Positions 51,172 through 60,841 of a stretch of 64,000 bases of DNA are shown here, one piece after another. The stretch is from contig JAGHYV010000009.1 in the NCBI GenBank assembly GCA_017743475.1, positions 1 to 64,000 on the forward strand, read 5' to 3'. The notes beneath the pieces were generated by a model. That model ran no database searches. It was not told the DNA's origin and worked only from the letters and a program-made list of their open reading frames with translations. Both the position numbers and the translations under genes were made by a program. Position 1 is the first letter of the stretch, and each line of letters begins with the position of its first letter. Origin of the DNA: Roseiflexus sp. (GTDB lineage: Bacteria; Chloroflexota; Chloroflexia; Chloroflexales; Roseiflexaceae).

Positions 51172-51941
51172 TCTTCGCGTTGTGGGCGCACTAATGCTTC
51201 GATTTCGGCAATGTGACGATCCACAGCACTGCGGTGCGCTCTACTGCATCGGGGCAGCACGACGCGCGCAGCGCTGAGCGCCAGCGCCGCTTCTGCCAGG
51301 CGTCCTTCACGCGCCAGATGTTGCGCAAGCGCACAGCGCAGCGATACTTCTGCATCCGGCGCCGGGTGGTGCGCCAACCCTTTGCGCAGATATGCCTCAA
51401 TGGTTTCAGGTGAAGCGCCAGCGGCATCTAGCGCCTGCGCCAGGCAGAGATACCCGGCGGCATTTGCCGGTTCCAGTTCCAGCGCTCGACGCGCAGCGCG
51501 TTCTGCGGCGCTGACCTCTCCCTGTTCGAGCAGGGCGCTGCTCAACGCGAGGGCGAACGCGGCGCGATCTGGCGCCAGGTCCAGGGCGCGCCGGATCAGG
51601 GCGACCGCGCTACCGACATCATCGCGGGTGAGCGCCACAATGCCCCGCAGCGCCAGCGCATCCGGCGACCGGGGATGAAGAGCGTATGCCACGGTCGCCA
51701 GTGCGTCCGCTGCGTTCCAGCGTGCGTGCCAGATCGCCAGGCTGGCAAGGTGCAGTGCGGCGAAGCGCGTCAGAAAAATAAGGATCAGCAGGGTCATTCC
51801 TGCCCCGATCCAGATAGATGGAGTGAAGAGGTTGATGATCAGCAGCGCTGCGATAAGCGCGGATTCAGGTGCGATCAGCAGCGCTCGCGCCAGTCGATGC
51901 GATAGCGGCGCAGGACGACCAACGGTGGTACATGGCGCCAT
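51159..51941 (-). CDS. TPR-containing membrane protein
   Basis: Two hydrophobic segments followed by TPR-like repeats ([39 protein letters not shown]). Confidence 0.75.
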   Translation of the reverse strand: MAPCTTVGRPAPLSHRLARALLIAPESALIAALLIINLFTPSIWIGAGMTLLILIFLTRFAALHLASLAIWHARWNAADALATVAYALHPRSPDALALRGIVALTRDDVGSAVALIRRALDLAPDRAAFALALSSALLEQGEVSAAERAARRALELEPANAAGYLCLAQALDAAGASPETIEAYLRKGLAHHPAPDAEVSLRCALAQHLAREGRLAEAALALSAARVVLPRCSRAHRSAVDRHIAEIEALVRPQREDHAA

Positions 51942-52019
51942 CGGTACATGCTCCTTATACGATGGTGCAGATCTCTATCCCCATCATATCAGGAGCGTGT
52001 GACATCTACTGTCACTTCT

Positions 52020-53330
52020 TCAGCGCGACATCAGTAAGGTCGAAGTCCTGGAGATGCCGTTGAGGAAGGCGCGCGTGCGCACCGACCCGTTTGTTGCAGC
52101 TATCGCCGCACTGTAGACGCGCTCCAGTCGTTCGGCTGCGGCGTCCCATGTGTGGTAGCGCTCGACATACCGCCTGCCTGCGGCGCCGATGGTCGCAGCG
52201 CGCTGCGGGTCGTCGATCAGGTTGAGGATGGCGTCTGCATACTCATGCGATTGTTCCGCCAGCAGCAGATCACGCCCTTCCACGGCATGCAGCGCGCGCG
52301 CCGCCTGCCGTGCCGCAACGACCGGAGTCGCCAGCGCCATCGCTTCAAGCACTTTGTTCTGAATGCCAACCCCGTAACGCAGCGGCGCGACTGCCACCGT
52401 TGCCCCGGCAATCGCCGGGCGCAGGTCTTCTAGGTAACCGGTCACCGTGACACGCCGATCAGTTGCCAGCGACCGTACCGATGGCGGTGGCGCACTTCCG
52501 GCAATCACCACGCGCGTCTCCGGTCGAGACACCCAGACCAAGGGCATGATCTCGCGCACCAGGTAGAGTGCAGCCGCTTCGTTCGCGTGGTAACTCATCT
52601 TGCCGCTGAACACGATTGTCGCTCGCTCACGGGCGATGGGCTGAGGCGCAAAGTATTCCAGATCGACGCCGTTCGGGACAACGCTGATCGATTCGGCAGC
52701 CTGATCGGATGGGTTCGTGAACCATTCCGGTCGATCCGGTGCGTGGTGGGGACACAGGTGACGATGGAGCGTTCGTAGCGCCCAGGCATCTTCGGGTGAT
52801 GAGACGATCACCTGCTCGAAATGGTGCGTATAGCGCGCTTCGTAGGCGCGTGTGCGCGCAAGATCGAGCAGCGCGAGCGCGCGACTTTTGAGCGAGGGAC
52901 CGCTGCGAAAGGTGCGCTCGAACAGCAGGCTGATGCTGTCCACCGAGTCGAGGACGGCAGGCGTGCGCATAAGGGCGTAGCCGAGCGCCGATGCACGCAG
53001 ATGTTCAATATGCGCAACGTCATATCGTCCGCTCCGATCTTCGGCGCGCACCGCCTCACGCAGGCGCTGATCGAAACTGAGCGCTGCCTGGAGCGGCAGG
53101 TCGCCGGGAAGCGCCCGGAGTGCGTTCCAGGTCATACGGGCTTTGCTCACGTGAACCGTGACAATCCGGGTGCACACCTTGCGCAGGGCGCTGAGCGCCG
53201 GTCCGTCCTCCGCGCCAGCGCCGCAGACCAGCGTGACACAATGCCCGCGGCGCGCCAGCGCACGAATGAACCCGTATGGTCGCACCCGGATGGGTGAGGG
53301 AACGTAGGAAGAAATAAAGAGAATATGCAT
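52020..53330 (-). CDS. Glycosyltransferase, group 1 family
   Basis: IVFSGKMSYHANEAAALYLVREIMPLVW...GVGIQNKVLEAMALATPVVA. Confidence 0.88.
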   Translation of the reverse strand: MHILFISSYVPSPIRVRPYGFIRALARRGHCVTLVCGAGAEDGPALSALRKVCTRIVTVHVSKARMTWNALRALPGDLPLQAALSFDQRLREAVRAEDRSGRYDVAHIEHLRASALGYALMRTPAVLDSVDSISLLFERTFRSGPSLKSRALALLDLARTRAYEARYTHHFEQVIVSSPEDAWALRTLHRHLCPHHAPDRPEWFTNPSDQAAESISVVPNGVDLEYFAPQPIARERATIVFSGKMSYHANEAAALYLVREIMPLVWVSRPETRVVIAGSAPPPSVRSLATDRRVTVTGYLEDLRPAIAGATVAVAPLRYGVGIQNKVLEAMALATPVVAARQAARALHAVEGRDLLLAEQSHEYADAILNLIDDPQRAATIGAAGRRYVERYHTWDAAAERLERVYSAAIAATNGSVRTRAFLNGISRTSTLLMSR

Positions 53331-53390
53331 CAGTCGTCCCCCCTTTGCGCACTGGCAAAACAAGTTCTGACGTAAACGTTCGCTCTTCTG

Positions 53391-53418
53391 GTTCTCAGTT
53401 CTCGATTCTCACTTCTCA
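53391..53418. repeat. 7-bp tandem array (GTTCTCA-like, 4 units) containing a stop codon
   Basis: gttctca gttctcg attctca cttctca; the minus-strand gene stop is 53418-53416. Confidence 0.75.
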
Positions 53419-54648
53419 CTTCCCCACCCCCACATACTCCCGACGTCCAACAACGCGCTCATACACCTCATCCATCGCCGGGCAGACTGCGCGCCAGTCG
53501 TAGCGTTCAAGCAGGCGCCGTCGTCCTGCGGCAGCGATACGTTCGCCAAGATGCGGGTCGCGCAACAGGCGCACCACTGCGTCAGCGAATGCGTCCGGCG
53601 TATCGCCGACCAGCAGATGCTCGCCGGGAACCAGGTCGATCCCTTCGTAGCCGATCGTGGTGGAAACGACCGGGATACCGCGCGCCAGCGCTTCGAGAAT
53701 CTTGACCCGCATGCCGCCGCCACTGCGCAGCGGGACGATCAGGCAAGCGGAGGCGGCAATATACGGCGTTGGATCGGGCACATACCCGGTCACTTCAATG
53801 GAAGGGTCCTGTTCGGGTAATGCGCGCACTTCCGCCACCGGGCGCTGCCCAACGACGAAGAAGCGCGTTCCTTCAACCTGTTGCTTGATGAGTGGGTAGA
53901 TGCTGCGAGCGAACCAGAGAACGCCATCCACGTTCGGCGGCCACATCATCGTCGCCAGGCTGAGGATGCCACGCGCGTTCGGTTGGCGCGCAATCGGTTG
54001 TTCGCGTTCGGCATCGACGGCTATCGGGATGACCGGGATATCACGCCTGCTTCCCATTGCTTCCAGCAACGCCTGGCGATCCTCCTGGCTGACCGCAGTG
54101 ACCGCTTCGAATTCGCGGCAGACACGCCCTTCATAGGTGCGCAACATACGCCATTCACGCTCCCACAGAAGGCGTTTGAGACCACGTTCCTGCGCTGCAA
54201 CCCGGCGAAAGACCGTCCATACGGCATTATGCTCATCGAGGAGTCGTGGTAGGGGCAAGGGTTCGGCGAACTGCGCCATATTGAGTTGATCGGCATGCAC
54301 CAGGTCATACGGTCGCCCGGCGATCTCTGCTTCGCGCACCAGACGCGCCAGCAAACGATGCATGGCGGCGCTATCGTCGCGCTCGATAATCCACGAGCGT
54401 CTGCGGATCAGGCTGCGCGCCATCGTCAGTGCGTTGCGCACGGTTGACCGTGTAAGCGGCACGGTGTGCACTTCGGCAACCAGGTCGCGCAGTGCTGCCG
54501 CATCCGCTTCTTCCTGCGCGTTGCGCGTGAAGCAAACAAGCGTCACCCGGTGGCGTGACGCTAGGTATCGCAGCAGGTAGTAGGTTTTGACCTTGGGACC
54601 GCTATCTGGCGGATAGGGCACGATCTGTGTCAGCAGGAGGATGTTCAT
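53416..54648 (-). CDS. Glycosyltransferase, group 1 family
   Basis: MNILLLTQIVPYPPDSGPKVKTYYLLRYLASRHRVTLVCFTRN...GGGMRVKILEALARGIPVVSTTIGYEGI; internal ATG at 54648. Confidence 0.9.
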   Translation of the reverse strand: MNILLLTQIVPYPPDSGPKVKTYYLLRYLASRHRVTLVCFTRNAQEEADAAALRDLVAEVHTVPLTRSTVRNALTMARSLIRRRSWIIERDDSAAMHRLLARLVREAEIAGRPYDLVHADQLNMAQFAEPLPLPRLLDEHNAVWTVFRRVAAQERGLKRLLWEREWRMLRTYEGRVCREFEAVTAVSQEDRQALLEAMGSRRDIPVIPIAVDAEREQPIARQPNARGILSLATMMWPPNVDGVLWFARSIYPLIKQQVEGTRFFVVGQRPVAEVRALPEQDPSIEVTGYVPDPTPYIAASACLIVPLRSGGGMRVKILEALARGIPVVSTTIGYEGIDLVPGEHLLVGDTPDAFADAVVRLLRDPHLGERIAAAGRRRLLERYDWRAVCPAMDEVYERVVGRREYVGVGK

Positions 54649-54765
54649 GGCCTTGCCTCGATTGCTGTTTCTACTGTGCAGAGTAGCGCCAGGGTATGAA
54701 AAGGCGCTAAACACAGGCATCGAGGCAGGTAACAGTGCGTTCATCAGGCATTCGCGCGCGTTTTT

Positions 54766-54820
54766 CCCCCTCATCCCCCCGACCCCCTTCTCCCACAAGG
54801 GGAGAAGGGGGAGTTTGGGC
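54766..54820 (+). repeat. Dispersed hairpin repeat family A
   Basis: cccctcatccccccgacccccttctcccacaaggggagaagggggagtttgggc; CCCCCTTCTCCC/GGGAGAAGGGGG stem. Confidence 0.85.
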
Positions 54821-54978
54821 ATTCTGATATCCCAATGGGAGTACCGGACCAGGAGGTGCCAGAGAACTCTCTATCTGTGCGCAGAGAGATGAGGGGCAAC
54901 TCTCGTTCCTTAAGAGGAGCGCCGGAAGCGGAGCGCATCCTGTGCTATACTGGCAGAAACACACTTCAGGAAATATGT

Positions 54979-55725
54979 ATGACCTCCGCACGCGAGTATC
55001 TCGATCAATTCGCCAATCTTGACCTGGGGCGCGCCGCGCGCAGCGGTGTGCCGGAAGTTGTGCTCGCCGAAGGCAAAACGGCAAAGCAGACGGTTGCCAT
55101 TGCTCAGCGTCTGCTCGAACGGATCGGGCGTGTGCTGATCAGTCGCGTGCCGCCGGACACGCTGACCGCGTTGCAGCGGGCGTTTGCCGACACGGTCGAG
55201 TGGACAGTGTACAGCGAAGGACGAACGCTGGTGCTGAGCCGACCCGGTTGCGCTCCGCGCCAGACGGGCGGACGCGTCGGGGTGCTGACCGCGGGCACGA
55301 GCGATCTGCCCGTCGCCGAGGAAGCCATCGCGCTCTGCATTGAAATGGGGTGCGAGGTTCAGCGTGCCAGTGATGTCGGCGTCGCCGGGTTGCATCGGCT
55401 GTTTGAGCCGCTGCGCGCCATGCTCGACGCTTCGGTTGATGTGATCATCGTCGTCGCTGGCATGGATGGTGCGCTCCCTTCAGTTGTGGCGGGTCTGGTG
55501 GATGTGCCGGTGATTGGCCTGCCGACATCGGTGGGATACGGCTTCGGCGGGGGCGGCGTGGGGGCGTTGACCAGCATGTTGCAAACCTGCGCGCCGGGGC
55601 TGGCGGTCGTTAATATCGATAATGGCATTGGCGCAGGGGCGATTGCCGGGCGCATCGCCAATCGGGCGGCGGCAGCCCGGCGCGCGTATGACAGACAGGC
55701 GAAGGACAGGGATCATGAGCGATAG
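54979..55725 (+). CDS. larB: Nickel-pincer cofactor biosynthesis protein LarB
   Basis: DLGRAARSGVPEVVLAEGKTAKQTVAIAQRLLERIG...GTSDLPVAEEAIALCIEMGCEVQRASDVGVAGLHRLFE. Confidence 0.93.
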   Translation: MTSAREYLDQFANLDLGRAARSGVPEVVLAEGKTAKQTVAIAQRLLERIGRVLISRVPPDTLTALQRAFADTVEWTVYSEGRTLVLSRPGCAPRQTGGRVGVLTAGTSDLPVAEEAIALCIEMGCEVQRASDVGVAGLHRLFEPLRAMLDASVDVIIVVAGMDGALPSVVAGLVDVPVIGLPTSVGYGFGGGGVGALTSMLQTCAPGLAVVNIDNGIGAGAIAGRIANRAAAARRAYDRQAKDRDHER

Positions 55726-56572
55726 GGACACTGCACCGGCGATACCGCTGGAACGCAAGTATGAACATTTGCAGGCGATCCTTCGCACAATTGGTTCGGC
55801 GCTGATCGCGTTTTCCGGCGGCGTTGATAGTACCCTGCTGCTCAAAGTCGCGCACGATACGCTGGGTGACCGCGCAATCGCAGCAACCGCCGACTCGGAA
55901 ACTTACCCTCGCGAAGAACTCGAACAGGCGCGCGCGCTGGCAGCGTTGATCGGCTGTCGCCATATCGTCGTCCGCACCGATGAGTTGTCCGATGAACGCT
56001 ACGCGCGGAACCATCCGGATCGCTGCTACTATTGCAAGCGCACCCTCTTCACACATCTTCAACCGCTGGCTGCTGAACTTGGTGTGGCAGCCATTCTGTA
56101 CGGCGCAATGGCAGACGATACCGGCGACCATCGTCCCGGTCATCGCGCGGCGATTGAGTTTGCCGTGCGCAGCCCGCTGATCGAGGCGGGTCTGGGAAAG
56201 CGCGAGATCCGCGAACTGGCGCGTCGGCTCGGCTTGCCGAACTGGAACAAGCCATCGTATGCCTGTCTCTCGTCAAGGATCGCCTACGGAGAACGGGTGA
56301 CTGCCGAGACGTTGCGCACGCTCGATGAGGCGGAACGTTTCATGCGTCGGCTGGGATTTTCGCAGTTTCGCGTTCGTCATCACGATGTGATTGCGCGTAT
56401 CGAGGTTACGCCCGACGAATTGCCGCTGGCGATCGCGCAGCGTGACGCGATTGTGGCGCATCTGAAAGCGCTGGGGTATGTGTACGTCACACTCGACTTG
56501 CAGGGGTTCCGCAGCGGCAGCATGAACGAGGGGCGTCGGTCGGCGCTCACGGAGATTGCGCTGGTTGAATGA
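55715..56572 (+). CDS. larE: ATP-dependent sacrificial sulfur transferase LarE
   Basis: SALIAFSGGVDSTLLLKVAHD...RCYYCKRTLF...NKPSYACLSSRIAYGERVT. Confidence 0.93.
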   Translation: MSDRDTAPAIPLERKYEHLQAILRTIGSALIAFSGGVDSTLLLKVAHDTLGDRAIAATADSETYPREELEQARALAALIGCRHIVVRTDELSDERYARNHPDRCYYCKRTLFTHLQPLAAELGVAAILYGAMADDTGDHRPGHRAAIEFAVRSPLIEAGLGKREIRELARRLGLPNWNKPSYACLSSRIAYGERVTAETLRTLDEAERFMRRLGFSQFRVRHHDVIARIEVTPDELPLAIAQRDAIVAHLKALGYVYVTLDLQGFRSGSMNEGRRSALTEIALVE

Positions 56573-56798
56573 TCGGGCGATTCAGAGAATAAGACGTTCA
56601 TCGAAAGGTGCGGCTCGAGACAATCCGGCATCTACACATTTCGGTATTCGTAACGCCTACTGTCTGCGCCTGACGGTGTGCGCTTCAGCAGCGCGAGCGT
56701 AGCGAGCGCCTGCTGGAGGCGCTTGTTAGCCTGCTTCAAAGAAAACCCTGCTCACCTATACTATTCAACAGGTATTCTTGAATAAATAATCCGGTATA

Positions 56799-56816
56799 GC
56801 CCGCGCAGGCGGGCTT
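56799..56816 (-). repeat. Palindromic repeat core, inverted copy of the element at window start
   Basis: agcccgcgcaggcgggct is the exact reverse complement of agcccgcctgcgcgggct. Confidence 0.7.
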
Positions 56817-56855
56817 CGCACCACAATGACGACCACTTCGTTCCGACGCACTTCT

Positions 56856-56903
56856 GCCCCTCATCCCCCCCGCCCCCTTCTCCCACAAGGGGAGAAGGGG
56901 GAG
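56856..56903 (+). repeat. Dispersed hairpin repeat family A
   Basis: cccctcatcccccccgcccccttctcccacaaggggagaagggggag. Confidence 0.85.
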
Positions 56904-57124
56904 ATGTGGCATCCGACAGCTTCATCCATCCCCCTCAGTGGTTATTTCAACCTGCCCGTCGCCGGAGAAACTCTGGATCGCTACGCGGTTTCGATCCACC
57001 CGTTTTCTCGCCGACCCGATTACAAGCAGGGAGTGCGCACGACCACAATGCGCAACAACCGCTGTAACCCCGCGCCGGAATCTGCATCTATACGGATGAA
57101 AGACACTATGGAAAGGTTTCGAAT

Positions 57125-57379
57125 ATGAGCGAGACGAAGGCACAGCCACGAGTCATCATGTTCACCACGCCGACCTGCTCGTTTTGCAACGCGGCGAAAA
57201 ACTATTTCCGCCAGAAAGGAATCAAGTTCAAAGACGTCGATGTGAGCAAAGACCCCGCTGCCGCGCGCGACATGGTGCGTCGCTCAGGGCAGCAGGGCGT
57301 ACCGGTCATCGACATTGGCGGCAAGATCGTCGTTGGCTTCGACCGCCCCACCATTGATCGTCTGCTGGGCATCAAATAG
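57125..57379 (+). CDS. Glutaredoxin family protein
   Basis: VIMFTTPTCSFCNAAKNYFRQKGIKFKDVDVSKDPAAARDMVRRSGQQGVPVIDIGGKIVVGFDRPTIDRLL. Confidence 0.93.
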   Translation: MSETKAQPRVIMFTTPTCSFCNAAKNYFRQKGIKFKDVDVSKDPAAARDMVRRSGQQGVPVIDIGGKIVVGFDRPTIDRLLGIK

Positions 57380-57424
57380 CGACGTCAGATCAGACAGGAG
57401 TTTCGGATAAGGAGAAGACCAGCC

Positions 57425-57712
57425 ATGAGCGCAAATGGAAACGAACCCGGCATCCAGCCACTGGGCGCACGTGTCCTGTTGAAACCTATTGAACAGGACG
57501 ACCGCACGAGCAGCGGCATCTACCTGCCGGACACTGCTAAAGAAAAGCCACAACTCGGCGTTGTCATCGCGGTTGGCGACGCCGATGATATCAAGGTGCA
57601 GGTCAACGACAGGGTATTCTTCGCAAAGTATTCGGGCACGGAGATTACCTACAAAGGCGACACCTTTTTGCTGATGGACGTCGGCGACCTGCTGGCGCGT
57701 GTGACGAACTGA
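57425..57712 (+). CDS. groES: Co-chaperonin GroES
   Basis: IQPLGARVLLKPIEQDDRTSSGIYLPDTAKEKPQLGVVIAVGD...VFFAKYSGTEITYKGDTFLLMDVGDLLA. Confidence 0.92.
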   Translation: MSANGNEPGIQPLGARVLLKPIEQDDRTSSGIYLPDTAKEKPQLGVVIAVGDADDIKVQVNDRVFFAKYSGTEITYKGDTFLLMDVGDLLARVTN

Positions 57713-57750
57713 TTCCTGGAATCAACCACAATGTTGCGGTGATGGATGGC

Positions 57751-57809
57751 ACGGAGCGCGGGTGTCCCGCCCTCGTGAGACAGCCAAAGGCACAATGCCC
57801 GCGCTCCGT
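57751..57809. repeat. 59-bp element with perfect 12-bp terminal inverted repeats, family B-like
   Basis: ACGGAGCGCGGG ... CCCGCGCTCCGT between convergent groES and the WD40 gene. Confidence 0.8.
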
Positions 57810-57891
57810 AACCAATCGTATCGTTGCACCGCGCACCCTGCGCTACGGCTTGCCGGTAGTTATCGCCTCTCGCCTCTCGCCCCACACCGCC

Positions 57892-58926
57892 CTACGGCTT
57901 GCCGGGGCAGGTGGCATGGTACGGCACCTCAGGACCCACATACCGCTGCCATTCATCCCACATCAGGTTACGCGGCAGGCGGCGACAGGCTTCAGCGATC
58001 AGATCTTCCGGGCGCCACCACCAGACCCGCGCCGTGTCATCCGAACTCCCGCTGACCACGGAGCGCCCGTCGGGGCTGAACGCGACGGCAGTTACCCAGC
58101 GATCGTGGGTCATACGGGCGACTTCGCGCCCGCTTGCCGCTTCCCACACCCGCGCCGTGCCATCCCCACTCCCACTGACCACATATTGCCCGTCGGGGCT
58201 GAACGCAACGGCGGTCACCTCGCTATCGTGGGTCAGGCGGGCGACTTCGTGTCCGGTCGCCGCCTCCCAGACCTGCGCCGTGAGCCCACCTACACTGACC
58301 GCGAAGCGCCCGTCGGGGCTGAATGCGATGGCGGTCACCTCGCTATCGTGGGTCAGGCGGGCGACTTCGTGTCCGGTCGCCGCCTCCCAGACCTGCGCCG
58401 TGAGCCCACCTACACTGACCGCGAAGCGCCCGTCGGGGCTGAACGCGACGGCGGTCACAGGGCCGTTGTGGGTCATGCGGGTCACTTCGGTGGGCAACAG
58501 GGCTAACCCGCGACGGACCAACTGGTCGGCTTCGAGCAATGGACCGCCGCGCTGCAAGGCTTCCACCCCTAGCAGCGTGCCGATGAGTGGACCCTGCGGG
58601 ATGCGATCAGACACCAGTTGTCCAGTTGCCACCATCTGCAGCGCCTGCGCCAGGGTGCGCTGCGCTTCTGCCTCGGCTTGCGCCGTGGCACGCATACCGG
58701 CTTCCCGTACTGCTGCGTTGCGCTGCGCTTCCGCTTCCGCTTGCGCCGTAGCACGTGCATTCGCTTCGCTCACCGCTGTGGCCTGCGCTGCCTCACGTTG
58801 CCGCGGAGCATCGTTGCGCTGGCTCCAGGCGGCAACAGCCAGCAACGAGGTGATCAGCAAGCCAGCCGCCAAACCAAGAATGATCTGCCGTTGTGTTCGT
58901 TCCTGTCGCTCGGGTTTCTCGTTCAT
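57892..58926 (-). CDS. WD40-repeat protein with N-terminal TM and coiled-coil region
   Basis: MNEKPERQERTQRQIILGLAAGLLITSLLAVAAW...ARLTHDSEVTAIAFSPDGRFAVSVGGLTAQVWEAATGHEV repeats. Confidence 0.85.
   Translation of the reverse strand: MNEKPERQERTQRQIILGLAAGLLITSLLAVAAWSQRNDAPRQREAAQATAVSEANARATAQAEAEAQRNAAVREAGMRATAQAEAEAQRTLAQALQMVATGQLVSDRIPQGPLIGTLLGVEALQRGGPLLEADQLVRRGLALLPTEVTRMTHNGPVTAVAFSPDGRFAVSVGGLTAQVWEAATGHEVARLTHDSEVTAIAFSPDGRFAVSVGGLTAQVWEAATGHEVARLTHDSEVTAVAFSPDGQYVVSGSGDGTARVWEAASGREVARMTHDRWVTAVAFSPDGRSVVSGSSDDTARVWWWRPEDLIAEACRRLPRNLMWDEWQRYVGPEVPYHATCPGKP
58201..58440 (-). repeat. 120-bp tandem duplication (two copies, 3 visible mismatches) within the WD40 gene
   Basis: 58201-58320 and 58321-58440 are identical except three positions in the first 10 nt (gaacgcaacg versus gaatgcgatg). 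Confidence 0.95.
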
Positions 58927-59572
58927 CGCAATCACCTCTGTCGAGCAATCTCGTGGCCGTTCCTGGCGTTCCGGTTTCGCCTGCTGGATTCGTGAACGAT
59001 GCCTTCGCGTCGTTGCGAGCATTCGGGTGGCGTGTCTGATGATTGCATGCCGCCGACACTGCCGCCTACCATACATCCTTTCCTTACTACACAACGGTGT
59101 TCGCGCTCAATTTTGGCGCTGTGCGGAATGTCGCACGCCAGGATCGTGTGAACATGCGGACGAGATACCCGCATATCCGGTCCGCACGTGGTTCAATGAT
59201 GCTCCACTTCGTTATGGAAATACCAGGATGGCAGGAATGGTATGCGAACCGCTAGATGGTGGCCTGCGCTTCCGAGCAGACTTTCCCCAGTGTGGCACTG
59301 AAGGTCTGTGCAGCACGGGCGCCGAAAAGCGATCACTGGGGCGAAGCCACGCGGCTATGCCTGCTGCCACAGTATCCCTATCGGCAGCGGGCTGAGGTAG
59401 CTGCTGCAACACCTTACGCCTGGACCTTCATTCCGCACTCTAGTCAATGCATGCATCCGTTCGCGCCGGATATCGGCTATAATGCATAAGCTGCCCGTAA
59501 TTCCGCTGGCAGGTCCTGATCTTGAAGCTAGTCACTGGCGTAGCATACATACAAGAGGATGCAGAACGCACG

Positions 59573-60841
59573 ATGATTGAAACTCTCTCGCATACGCTCC
59601 GTAATGGCATGCTGGTCTTGCTGCGCGAAGTACACAATGCCCCCCTCGCGACAAACTGGATCTGGTATCGTGTTGGTGCTCGCTACGAGTCGCCGGGAAT
59701 AACTGGCATCTCGCATTGGATCGAGCATATGCTATTTAGGGGTACACCGCAGATTCCCGGACACGACCTTGACCGTCTGATTGCAAGGAATGGCGGGACG
59801 TTCAACGGTTTCACCGCGCATGACTTTACTGCATATTTCGAGACGCTCCCTGCGGATCGGATTGATCTTGCGCTACGTATCGAGTCAGACCGGATGGTGA
59901 ATGCGCTCTTCAACGAGGAAGAGGTTGAGCATGAACGCACGGTTATTCTGGCGGAACGCGAGGGGCACGAGAATGATCCAGAATGGTGGCTTAACACAGC
60001 AGTCATGACAACTGCTTTTCAGGTTCATCCATACCGCCACGAGGTGATCGGTTCGCGGGATGACCTGCTGGCATTGACACGCGACCATCTCATAACGTAT
60101 TACAAGACCTTTTATCGCCCCAACAATGCAGTACTGGTGCTGGTGGGCGATTTCGATGCGCATCGATTGATGAGCCGGGTCGAGCACTACTTTGGTGATC
60201 TTCCGGCAGGACCGCCCCTGCCGCCAATCCATTGGAGTGAACCAGAGCAACAGGAAGAACGTCGTGTTGTGGTGCGTCGACCGGGACCGGCGCAGTATGT
60301 GCAGATTGTGTATCACACCGCCGATTGTCGCAGCCCCGATTTTGCGCCGCTTTTGGTACTCGATGCGATCCTCTCCGGCGCAAAGTCACCTGCATTTAGC
60401 GGCGGTGCACAAACGAACCGAAGCGCCCGTCTGTATCGCGCACTAGTGGAGACCCGCCTCGCAGCGTATGCTTCCAGCACGTTTCGACCCACCCGTGATC
60501 CGCATCTGTTCGAGTTTCATGCAATGGTGCAGGAAGGGCATACCGCTGAAGAGGTTGAGCAGGCGCTGCTAACTGAGGTGGCTGCTCTCCAGGAGAGCGG
60601 ACCGCGTCCTGATGAGATGGCAAAAGTTATTAAACAGATGCGGGCACAGATCGCGTATGCGCGAGAGAGTGTAACCAACCAGGCATTGATGATTGGAATG
60701 TGGGAAGTGCTTGACCGATATGATCGTGCCGATACGTTGCTCGATGAGATTGCGGCTGTTCAGGTCGAAGATGTTCGACGTGTAGCGCAAATGTATCTGA
60801 CAGAACGGCGGCGAACGGTTGGATACTTTCTTCCACTGTGA
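59573..60841 (+). CDS. M16 family zinc metallopeptidase, catalytic-type subunit
   Basis: GISHWIEHMLFRGT (HxxEH)...EEVEHERTVILAERE. Confidence 0.93.
   Translation: MIETLSHTLRNGMLVLLREVHNAPLATNWIWYRVGARYESPGITGISHWIEHMLFRGTPQIPGHDLDRLIARNGGTFNGFTAHDFTAYFETLPADRIDLALRIESDRMVNALFNEEEVEHERTVILAEREGHENDPEWWLNTAVMTTAFQVHPYRHEVIGSRDDLLALTRDHLITYYKTFYRPNNAVLVLVGDFDAHRLMSRVEHYFGDLPAGPPLPPIHWSEPEQQEERRVVVRRPGPAQYVQIVYHTADCRSPDFAPLLVLDAILSGAKSPAFSGGAQTNRSARLYRALVETRLAAYASSTFRPTRDPHLFEFHAMVQEGHTAEEVEQALLTEVAALQESGPRPDEMAKVIKQMRAQIAYARESVTNQALMIGMWEVLDRYDRADTLLDEIAAVQVEDVRRVAQMYLTERRRTVGYFLPL

Noticed and set aside
53416-54822. N-terminal extension of the glycosyltransferase (MPKLPLLPLWEKGVGGMRG...)
   Set aside because: This segment is translation of repeat family A; the real start is the ATG at 54648.
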